Below, in pieces: positions 8,380 to 16,253 of a stretch of 64,000 nt of DNA. This DNA comes from Candidatus Bipolaricaulota bacterium (GTDB taxonomy: Bacteria > Bipolaricaulota > Bipolaricaulia > Bipolaricaulales > Bipolaricaulaceae): contig JACIWL010000001.1 of the NCBI GenBank assembly GCA_014360995.1, positions 1 to 64,000 on the forward strand. Reading direction: 5' to 3'. Within the stretch, counting starts at the first letter, position 1. The number at the start of each line of letters is the position of its first letter. The notes below the pieces were generated by a model. The model was given only the letters and a program-made list of their open reading frames with translations, was not told the origin of the DNA and made no database searches. The position numbers were made by a program, and so were the translations under genes.

Positions 8380-11300
8380 TCTTCTTCCCCTCCCTCCTGT
8401 TCTTCCCGACCCAACTCGCGCAGGCTGCGCTGGATCTCCGCCAGTTCCTCGTCGCTCAGGCCCCACAATTGGGCGGCGTGACGGTCAATTTCGGTTTCAA
8501 TCTGGCGCAGGGCACGCTCATCACCGCGCCGGGCCGCCTCGTGCGCCTCCTGCGACAACTCCGCCAGCCGCCGATGCACCGGGTTGGACGGGTCGTAGCG
8601 GGGGATGCGAATCCGCTCAACGACCTGCGGTGATGCAATCCCACCACCACCGCCCGGGTACGATGAGATAGCAGCAAAGTCGGCTGGCTTCGAATTGAAA
8701 CACGCACAGAAAAAGTGCGCTTCCTCGGCGCTGTCGAAAGCGACCAGCGAAGTGTTGTGCTCAGGCACAATGACTTTGCCAGTGTCATCGGTGCCGATCA
8801 CTGCTGCCACCAAACTTGGAGAGATCCAAGGCCACACCACCTTCCACGGGGCGAAGGTGTAGTCGCCGACGGCAAACATAGTATAGAACGGTGCACCCTG
8901 CTTCAGCATGTCAGAAACACCACGGGAAGCACGCTCCCGTAGCACTTCCTCAAACCGCTTAAGGTAACCGTAAGTGCGCGGGTAGCGCGTCTGCAGATCT
9001 TTTTCGTCTATGCCGCGCCGCCTGAGCGGATCCTGCACCATCAGGATCATCGCCGATGGCTCCGCCCGCCAGCGCCCCACATCCCGCCCGCGCAAGAGGG
9101 GATAGAGCAGGTCCGGTTCCATCGCCTCCGTCACCTCGTCCACTTGGACCTTCGCCCCTTCGGTCAGGTTGCGCACCACGACCAGGCCATCGGGACGGCG
9201 ATAGACAACCTCCACCCAGTAGACGGCGTTGGCGCCACCGGTGTATACACCTGCGTGGGCTTCATAGTCGGATTTACCGAGGATCTTGCGCACCGCCTGG
9301 AGCGCCTTGGGGCGGGCGGTGAGCCAGGGAGAAGTCGGGTCGGTGGGATCCACGGGCTCGGCGAAAAAGTTCAGGCGCCGGGTGGCCGCCACCACCTCCT
9401 CCAGGGTGCTCTCGTACGTGAAGCGAGCGCCCTTCCGCTTCCGCCAAACGGTGTAGGGCACGGGATATTTGGTCGGCCTTCCCTTCTCCAGCACCATCAC
9501 CGCTGTGCGGTTGGAGGCGCCCTCAAAGGGATTGAGGTCCACCATATCGTCCACGTGGACGGAGGCGAGAAGCGTCGGCGCCTGATTCCGGTGGGGAATC
9601 TGGAATCGCCGAAAGCCCTGCCCAGCCCCCGAAGTCTTGAAGATTGACTGGGTGATCACAAAACCGAGTTTCCCGCCCGTTTTGAGCAAACGGTCTACAA
9701 CGGTAAAGGTCATCAGCATGGAGATGTCTTTTTTCCCCTTGCCGAGAATCGTGTCCATTCCGCCGTGCGGGAATAGTCCGTACTTCTCCCAAATCGGTTT
9801 TATCTCATGCCGATACTTATCAGGGAGATGCTCCCAGTTGACCCAGGGCGGGTTGCCGACTATGTAGTCAAACTCTCCGACAGTGAGGGGGGCGAAGTTG
9901 TTTTTCAGCAGGCGCGCCCAGAGGCCGTTCAGCCCCTGACGGTGTAGGTCCAGCATTGTTTCGTAGAGGTCTCTTAAGAAAGCCTTGTCCCGCTCATCTA
10001 AGGGGCTTTCTGAAGGGAGACGGCTTTGCACCTGATGGACGAAACTTTCCGGGCTGATCCCGCTCCGCACGCTATCTTCCAGCAGGTTCGTGAACCAGTC
10101 AAAGTGCTCCTTTGTGCAAAGTTTTTCCGGCACGAGGAATTCGCCGACAGCAGTCGGGAACCTGTATGCGCCCTGCGCAGGCAGGTCCTCGCCTAACGAT
10201 GGGGTGCGCACCGAATCGGCCAGGTAAACGGGGATGGTGATCTCGCCGCGGCGGTGTTCCAGCAAGTCAGTGATGGCCAGCAAGTAGTTCACGCGGGCGG
10301 TGAGCACTGCCAGCGGGTTCAAATCAAAGCCCACCACATTGCGCAGAATGCTCTCCAGCAGTTCCGATTCGGGAACGAGAAGCGCTCGCCCCAGTTCCAG
10401 CATGCGCGCGATGATGAGGACAAGGAACGTGCCCGAACCGCAGGCAGGGTCAAGAAAACGAGTGTTCATGAGCTTTTGGCGCATCCTGCCTTCGTTCTTG
10501 CTGGGGTTAGCAGTGAAAAACTCGCTATCTAACTGCACCAGCAACCTTTGTGCCAGCCAATCAGGCGTGTAATACTCGCCGAGGCTATGGCGTATTTCTC
10601 GCGGTAAGAGGTAGTGGTAGAGTTTTTTGAAGAGGTCCCGGGTCTCTTCGGGCACGAGGGTCAGGGTCGTCGGATCGTATTCGTTCAGCCGCTTGATCAC
10701 TTCGCGAAGGGCGTCCTCTATTTTGTCGTTCCAGGCATAGAGGTACCAGGAGAAGAAGTCGCCCTCCAAGAGGTTCGTGATTCCGTAGGCGCGGAAGATG
10801 CCGCCCGATTCCATCTCTTGCAGTTGGCGGCGCAAGGTTTCCCCATCAGCGGCCGCTAGCCCAGAGAAAGAGAGGGCACCCAGCCGGACACCCAAGTGAC
10901 GAGAAAGGGCCAGCCAGGCCAGGAGTTTGACCAGAAGAGCGAAATAGGTGTGTAGGACGAAGAAGAACCGCTCCGCCTCTTCCGGGGTGCGGACTTCCAG
11001 TGCTGCCTTGCGCACCCACTTTTTCAGGGGCTCCAGTTTCCGGCCGCCGAAGGCCTCGGAGTAGTCAATCGCTTCACTGAAGAAGATCTTCCACTGGTGG
11101 AATAACTTCGGTACAAGTCCTTGGGGGTTTTTCAAAGCAACTTCAAGGGCCTGAAACAACCTTCGGAGCACGTTCTGTGTGCGCATCTGCTCAATGGAAA
11201 AATCCTGGTTGAGGTTTTCTGAGGTAAGGGCGATACCTGAGGAAAGTCCCGCCAGCCAGGTCAAGAAACGCTCCAAGGAATGCACGTTGACCGCTACTGG

Positions 11301-11720
11301 AGGCTCCACAATCCAATGTCCGCCAATGAAGCGGACAAAAATGAAAAAGTTCCCATCGAAGACGACCCCGGCGAGACGGTCTATCTTTTGCCGTTCCCTT
11401 TGGGCAAGGCCGATCATGTAGTCTCTCACTTGCTGAATGGCATGCCGAGTTGCTGAATCTGGAGGGGATTTAAGTACACCGGGTCTTTCGTATTCGATCA
11501 CGAACCTATTGAAGACCGCATCGGCACGTCCAGTGGCTAAGGTGTACTCGGCGTGGGCGATGGGGTGGACTCCGATGTCCTCGCAGAATTCGGTAAGAAG
11601 GGGGTCTATTTCGCGGCGGAAATCTGCTTCAGTGAGCTTTCGGGGAAGAAGCTCTTCCAATCGCCTTTGAATCTTCTGACTCCAATCCTTAATGAGGCGT
11701 TCCCGGTCCTCGAACTCCAT
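8376..11720 (-). CDS. Eco57I-like N6-adenine DNA methyltransferase / type IIG-like restriction-modification protein
   Basis: MTase motif I DPACGSGTFL, motif IV NPPW, C-terminal specificity-like region; N-terminal PD-(D/E)xK-like GRADAVFNRFVIEYERPG with downstream QQVRDYM. Confidence 0.85.
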   Translation of the reverse strand: MEFEDRERLIKDWSQKIQRRLEELLPRKLTEADFRREIDPLLTEFCEDIGVHPIAHAEYTLATGRADAVFNRFVIEYERPGVLKSPPDSATRHAIQQVRDYMIGLAQRERQKIDRLAGVVFDGNFFIFVRFIGGHWIVEPPVAVNVHSLERFLTWLAGLSSGIALTSENLNQDFSIEQMRTQNVLRRLFQALEVALKNPQGLVPKLFHQWKIFFSEAIDYSEAFGGRKLEPLKKWVRKAALEVRTPEEAERFFFVLHTYFALLVKLLAWLALSRHLGVRLGALSFSGLAAADGETLRRQLQEMESGGIFRAYGITNLLEGDFFSWYLYAWNDKIEDALREVIKRLNEYDPTTLTLVPEETRDLFKKLYHYLLPREIRHSLGEYYTPDWLAQRLLVQLDSEFFTANPSKNEGRMRQKLMNTRFLDPACGSGTFLVLIIARMLELGRALLVPESELLESILRNVVGFDLNPLAVLTARVNYLLAITDLLEHRRGEITIPVYLADSVRTPSLGEDLPAQGAYRFPTAVGEFLVPEKLCTKEHFDWFTNLLEDSVRSGISPESFVHQVQSRLPSESPLDERDKAFLRDLYETMLDLHRQGLNGLWARLLKNNFAPLTVGEFDYIVGNPPWVNWEHLPDKYRHEIKPIWEKYGLFPHGGMDTILGKGKKDISMLMTFTVVDRLLKTGGKLGFVITQSIFKTSGAGQGFRRFQIPHRNQAPTLLASVHVDDMVDLNPFEGASNRTAVMVLEKGRPTKYPVPYTVWRKRKGARFTYESTLEEVVAATRRLNFFAEPVDPTDPTSPWLTARPKALQAVRKILGKSDYEAHAGVYTGGANAVYWVEVVYRRPDGLVVVRNLTEGAKVQVDEVTEAMEPDLLYPLLRGRDVGRWRAEPSAMILMVQDPLRRRGIDEKDLQTRYPRTYGYLKRFEEVLRERASRGVSDMLKQGAPFYTMFAVGDYTFAPWKVVWPWISPSLVAAVIGTDDTGKVIVPEHNTSLVAFDSAEEAHFFCACFNSKPADFAAISSYPGGGGGIASPQVVERIRIPRYDPSNPVHRRLAELSQEAHEAARRGDERALRQIETEIDRHAAQLWGLSDEELAEIQRSLRELGREEQEGGEEE

Positions 11721-11804
11721 GGCACTTTTTAGTTTATATGCCAGGCAAAAGGGCTGGCAAGTGCTTCAAATGAGGGGAATTGTCCTAGCAGGAAATTTGA
11801 AAAC

Positions 11805-12086
11805 CTAGCCGCCGCCGATGGCGGGAAGGAGGGTGAGAACGTCGCCATCCCGAAGGGGCGTGGAAAAGCCCTGCCTGGAGAGGACGGAAACGCCGTTTAC
11901 GAGGGCAGAGATGTGCCGACCAATTCGGCCTTGTTGATCGTAGAACCTTTCCCAAAGCTGGGGATAGCGGGAAACCAAAAATTCTATGGCTTGGGCCACC
12001 GTGGCCGAATCGGGAAGCTCCAACTTCAAAGGATGCTCCGCAAGCTCCTCTCGAAACGGGAAGAGGAGGTGAACCTCCACCTTCAT
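11805..12086 (-). CDS. MoaD/ThiS family ubiquitin-like sulfur carrier
   Basis: Beta-grasp sequence ending VLTLLPAIGGG (C-terminal Gly-Gly), LVNGVSV. Confidence 0.85.
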   Translation of the reverse strand: MKVEVHLLFPFREELAEHPLKLELPDSATVAQAIEFLVSRYPQLWERFYDQQGRIGRHISALVNGVSVLSRQGFSTPLRDGDVLTLLPAIGGG

Positions 12087-12089
12087 CGC

Positions 12090-13451
12090 TCACCGGCCTC
12101 CTACCAAACGGGAAGCGATCTCCCTTTGCCGGGGGATATAGCGGTAAAGGCTCGGATTCACAAGCTCCCCGTTCCGAACGAGGATCTTTCCGTTTACCAT
12201 CACCAAGTCAGCATATTGGGCCGCGCAGTGAAGGAGGGCCGCCACGGGATCGGCCGCCCCAGCGAACTCGAGCTTGGAGATATCAAACAGCACAAGATCG
12301 GCGCACTTTCCAACTTCCAAGGAGCCGATCTCTTTTTCCCAGCCCATGACCTTGGCTCCGCCCGTGGTGGCGAGTTTTAGCGCCGTCCTTGCCGGCATTG
12401 CTTCAGCGCCATATTTCACCCGGGCAAGGAGCATGGCTTGACGGGCCTCCCGGATCATGTTGGAAGAGTCGTTGGAGGCCGAACCATCCACGGCCAACCC
12501 CACCTTCATCCCGGCCTTAAGCATCTCCGGAACGGGAGCTATCCCCGATCCCAAAAGCATGTTGGAGGTAGGACAATGGGCCACCCCAACCCCGGCCTTT
12601 GCAAGTTTCTCAATATCCGCGCTATTGAGGTGCACGGCATGGGCGATCCAAACGTCTGGGCCAAGCCAGTCAAGCTCCTCTAAATACTCCACCGGCCTTT
12701 TCCCGAATTTCTCAAGGCAATATTCCTCCTCGTCCAAGGTCTCGGCGAGGTGGGTGTGAAGGAGGACCCCATAGCTTCTGGCGAGCTTGGCCGTCTCCTT
12801 CATCAGGGTGGGGGTAACGGAAAAGGGCGAGCAAGGGGCGAGGGCGATCCGGAGCATGGCCCCAAAGCTTTTGTCGTGATAGCGCAGGATGAGGCGCTCG
12901 CTATCCTCTAGGATCTCCTCTTCCGTTTGAACCACGTCCTCGGGAGGAAGGCCCCCTTCCTTTCGGGAAAGGGACATGGAGCCCCGTGTGGGATGGAAGC
13001 GAATGCCCACTTCTTTCGCCGCCTCGATTTGTACGTCGATTAAGTTCCTTTTTCCCCGGGGGAATAGATAGAGGTGGTCGGTGGTGGTGGTGCACCCCGA
13101 AAGGAGGAGTTCTAGGCATCCCACGATCGTGGAGACATAAACGGCCTCTTCGTCGATCCCCCGCCAGCGCTCGTAGAGGAAGACGAGCCAATCAAAGAGT
13201 TTCTTGTCCTGGGCTCCGGGGACGGCGCGAAAGAGGGTTTGATAGAGGTGATGGTGGGTGTTGATCATGCCGGGGATCATCACCCGGTCCCTTCCTAGGA
13301 TTACCTCGTCGAACTTTCCCTGAGGGGGCTCCCCTTCGCCCAGGGCGGCAATGCGATTTCCTTCCACCAAAAGCCAGGCTTTTTTCAGCTCCCGCCCAGT
13401 TTGATCGAAAGTGGCAATTACCTCCACGTCCTTAAAAAGGATGCGCCCCAT
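12090..13451 (-). CDS. Amidohydrolase, 8-oxoguanine deaminase / TrzA-AtzA-like
   Basis: PGMINTHHHLYQT metal site, HTHLAET, GVGVAHCPTSNMLLGSG, AVDGSASND. Confidence 0.85.
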   Translation of the reverse strand: MGRILFKDVEVIATFDQTGRELKKAWLLVEGNRIAALGEGEPPQGKFDEVILGRDRVMIPGMINTHHHLYQTLFRAVPGAQDKKLFDWLVFLYERWRGIDEEAVYVSTIVGCLELLLSGCTTTTDHLYLFPRGKRNLIDVQIEAAKEVGIRFHPTRGSMSLSRKEGGLPPEDVVQTEEEILEDSERLILRYHDKSFGAMLRIALAPCSPFSVTPTLMKETAKLARSYGVLLHTHLAETLDEEEYCLEKFGKRPVEYLEELDWLGPDVWIAHAVHLNSADIEKLAKAGVGVAHCPTSNMLLGSGIAPVPEMLKAGMKVGLAVDGSASNDSSNMIREARQAMLLARVKYGAEAMPARTALKLATTGGAKVMGWEKEIGSLEVGKCADLVLFDISKLEFAGAADPVAALLHCAAQYADLVMVNGKILVRNGELVNPSLYRYIPRQREIASRLVGGR

Positions 13452-13470
13452 GGTTCCTCCTTTCTCAAAG

Positions 13471-14502
13471 TCAGAGGCGAAGGTCGACCTCGTGGCAGCG
13501 CTCGAGAAAGGAGACCAAAAGCTGGATGGCCGCTTCGATGTCCTTTTTGTGGGCGGCCTCCACCACCGTGTGGACGTAGCGGGTGGGGACAGAAATGGTA
13601 ACCACTGCGGCGCCCTCCCGGGCGAGTTGAATCGCGCCGGCGTCGGTGCCACCGCGGGGAAGGATCTCCATCTGGTAGGGGATCCCCTTTTCCTCCGCGA
13701 GTTTCACGAGGAACCGCACAAGCCCGGGGTGGGAAATGGAGGCGGAGTCTTTGAGCTTGATGGCCACGCCTTTCCCGAGCTTTGTGATCTGTTCGTGGGG
13801 CTGTACTCCCGGCATGTCACAGGCCAGGGTCACATCCAGGGCCACCCCGATCTCCGGGGCGATTTGAAAGGCGCTGGTGCGGGCGCCCCGGAGGCCCACT
13901 TCTTCTTGGACGGTGGCCACAAAGTAAATATCGGCCTTGTGGCTTTTTAGCCGTCGCAGTGCTTCAATCCCCACATAAAGACCAACGCGGTCGTCCAAAG
14001 CTTTCCCGGAGACCAGCTCGCCCACCTCAGAAAAGCTTTGGAAAAGGGTCACTGGATCGCCCACCTTCACCCGCTCCTTGACCTCTTTTCCCGGGAGCCC
14101 CACATCCACGAACAGGTCCTGAATGCGAATTTCCTTCTTCTTTTCCTCTTCGGTGAGGATGTGGATGGGTTTTATCCCAATGAGGCCGAGGAGGGGTCCG
14201 CTTTCCGTGTGCACCACCACCCGGGTGGCGATAAGGGTGCGGGCATCGAATCCGCCCACCGGCTCCAGGCGCAGGTATCCGTTCTCTTCATCGATGTGGG
14301 AGACGAAAAAGCCGATTTCATCCATGTGAGCGGCCACCACCACCTTTGGCCCCGTGCCCTTTTTGTGGGCGATGAGGTTTCCAAGGAGGTCAACATCGAT
14401 TTCGTCCACGTAGTTTGCCAGGGCCTCGCGCACCAATGTCCGAATCGATTCCTCCCGACCAGGCACTCCTGGCGCCTCCGATAGCCGCTTAAGAAGCTCC
14501 AC
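13471..14502 (-). CDS. M42 family aminopeptidase (FrvX-like)
   Basis: VVVAAHMDEIGF, ALDDRVG, VATVQEEVGLRGA, GGTDAGAI; GTG start with AAAGGGGG RBS. Confidence 0.9.
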   Translation of the reverse strand: MELLKRLSEAPGVPGREESIRTLVREALANYVDEIDVDLLGNLIAHKKGTGPKVVVAAHMDEIGFFVSHIDEENGYLRLEPVGGFDARTLIATRVVVHTESGPLLGLIGIKPIHILTEEEKKKEIRIQDLFVDVGLPGKEVKERVKVGDPVTLFQSFSEVGELVSGKALDDRVGLYVGIEALRRLKSHKADIYFVATVQEEVGLRGARTSAFQIAPEIGVALDVTLACDMPGVQPHEQITKLGKGVAIKLKDSASISHPGLVRFLVKLAEEKGIPYQMEILPRGGTDAGAIQLAREGAAVVTISVPTRYVHTVVEAAHKKDIEAAIQLLVSFLERCHEVDLRL

Positions 14503-14552
14503 TGTTCCCCCTTTCCTCAATGAGCCTAACCGAGCGTGTTGTTTCCCACAAC

Positions 14553-14581
14553 TTCACAAGATCTAAACTCGCGGCTAGAAT
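14553..14581 (+). promoter_or_regulatory. Promoter TTCACA-17 bp-TAGAAT
   Basis: -35 at 14553-14558, -10 at 14576-14581, immediately before rhomboid ATG 14589. Confidence 0.45.
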
Positions 14582-14588
14582 AAGTTCG

Positions 14589-15422
14589 ATGTTTCCCATA
14601 CGAGACTACCGGGTCAGCGGAAGGCGTCCGTGGGCTACGTACATCCTCATCGCCTTGAATGCCCTCGTTTTTTTCTACACCCTGAGCATTCCTGACTCCG
14701 GCTATGTTTTGCTCGACGGTTGTGCCTGGCGAGACGAGTTTGGTCGGGCTCCGCCGGGATTCAGTTCCGCGTTATACCGCCGCTACGGCCGGGGCTGTTT
14801 TTACCCGGTGACCCCACGGGATGCGTTTTACATTCAGTATGGGCTCGTCCCCGCGGAGTTTTTGAGCGGGAAAGACCTTCCTCCCACCGTGCCTTTCCCC
14901 ATTTGGCTCACTTTGTTCACCGCCATGTTCCTCCATGCCGGGTGGCTCCACATCATCGGGAACATGTGGTATCTGTGGATTTTTGGGGACAACGTAGAAG
15001 CCTCCATGGGTCCCCTGCGCTATGTCATCTTTTATCTTTTGTGCGGCGTGGGCGCGGCCGGACTGCAAATGGCGGTGAGCGGAAAAGTCACGGTGCCCAT
15101 GGTGGGAGCTTCCGGGGCCATCAGCGGGGTGATGGGGGCGTACTTCGTCCTCTTCCCCTGGTCGCGCATCCTCACTGTGGTGCCCATTTGGTTTTTCCTC
15201 CACCTTGTGGAGGTGCCGGCCGTGGTCTTTTTGGGCCTGTGGTTCCTTTTGCAATTCTTCTCGGGAATTGTGGATCTACAAAGCCTTGGCGGCACGGCCT
15301 GGTGGGCGCACATCGGGGGCTTCTTGACCGGGGCCCTCTTGGTTTTCCTCTTCCGCCGGCGGGAAGTGATTCCCGGCGTAGTGCGCTGGTGGGAGCGCCG
15401 CCAATATCGCCGGTATTGGTGA
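14589..15422 (+). CDS. Rhomboid family intramembrane serine protease
   Basis: HIIGNMWYLWIFGDNVE, GASGAISGVMGAY, AHIGGFLTGALL. Confidence 0.92.
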   Translation: MFPIRDYRVSGRRPWATYILIALNALVFFYTLSIPDSGYVLLDGCAWRDEFGRAPPGFSSALYRRYGRGCFYPVTPRDAFYIQYGLVPAEFLSGKDLPPTVPFPIWLTLFTAMFLHAGWLHIIGNMWYLWIFGDNVEASMGPLRYVIFYLLCGVGAAGLQMAVSGKVTVPMVGASGAISGVMGAYFVLFPWSRILTVVPIWFFLHLVEVPAVVFLGLWFLLQFFSGIVDLQSLGGTAWWAHIGGFLTGALLVFLFRRREVIPGVVRWWERRQYRRYW

Positions 15423-15425
15423 GCC

Positions 15426-16067
15426 TTGGGGATCGTCCTGGGATTAGACGAGGCCGGCAGGGGAGCGGTTTTGGGTCCTTTAGTTGTGGCCGGTGTGGCC
15501 ATTGAGGAAGGAAAAGAAAAGATTCTTTGGGATCTTGGGGCCAGGGATTCCAAAAGCCTTGCGCGGCCAAAACGTAAGAAAATCCTGCGCACTTTGTGGC
15601 AGGAGGATCTGCGCGGGCGGGTAGTGGTCATCCCCCCGGCGGAGATCGACCAAGGGAACCTAACAGTGCTCGAGCTTCAGGCCATGGCCGGGCTCATTCG
15701 CTGGGGGCGGCCGGAAAAAGTGGTTTTGGACCCTCCTGTGGGCCCGAAGGTCATTACCCGTTTTTGCTGGGCTTTGTCCCGAGAAACCGGCCTTCCCAAA
15801 GGGGCGCTTTGGGCCTTCCCCAAGGCCGACAAGAAAAACCCTGTTGTCGCTGCGGCCTCCATTTTGGCCAAGGTCGTGCGCGACGGGTACATGGAGGTCC
15901 TGCGCCAAAAGTTCGGCGACGTGGGTTGGGGTTATCCGGGCGAGGAGAAGGTGCAAAAGTTCATTGAGCGTTGGTTTCGGGAACACGAGGAGCTTCCTCC
16001 CATTTGTCGTAAACGCTGGCGGTCAGTGCAATGCTTTAGCCTTTTGAAGTTGCAAGGAGAGGTCTAG
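15426..16067 (+). CDS. rnhB: Ribonuclease HII
   Basis: GLDEAGRGAVLGPLVVAGV, DSKSLARPKR, AASILAKVVRD. Confidence 0.93.
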   Translation: MGIVLGLDEAGRGAVLGPLVVAGVAIEEGKEKILWDLGARDSKSLARPKRKKILRTLWQEDLRGRVVVIPPAEIDQGNLTVLELQAMAGLIRWGRPEKVVLDPPVGPKVITRFCWALSRETGLPKGALWAFPKADKKNPVVAAASILAKVVRDGYMEVLRQKFGDVGWGYPGEEKVQKFIERWFREHEELPPICRKRWRSVQCFSLLKLQGEV

Positions 16068-16100
16068 TTTGGGAAAATTAAGCACGTTTAGGGGGAAGGC

Positions 16101-16241
16101 ATGCCGAAGCGAACATATCAGCCGCATCGGCGAAGAAGGCATCGTGTGCATGGATTTTTGGCCCGGATGAGCACACCCGGTGGTCGAGCGGTGATCGCGC
16201 GCCGTCGGAAAAAGGGCCGCAAACGCCTGACCCCGGCCTAG
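16101..16241 (+). CDS. rpmH: 50S ribosomal protein L34
   Basis: 46-aa [49 protein letters not shown]; not in the supplied ORF track because of its size. Confidence 0.95.
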   Translation: MPKRTYQPHRRRRHRVHGFLARMSTPGGRAVIARRRKKGRKRLTPA

Positions 16242-16253
16242 GAGAGGAGCAAT

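Noticed and set aside
5545-11720. Interpretation as BREX, DISARM or a classical type I R-M system
   Set aside because: No PglZ, BrxC, DrmA/DrmB helicases or HsdR/HsdS; the observed trio is methylase, NurA-like and HerA-like only.
5489-11804. Prophage or integrative element boundaries at the tRNA-Val site
   Set aside because: No integrase, no structural phage genes, and no visible duplicate of the tRNA-Val 3' end.
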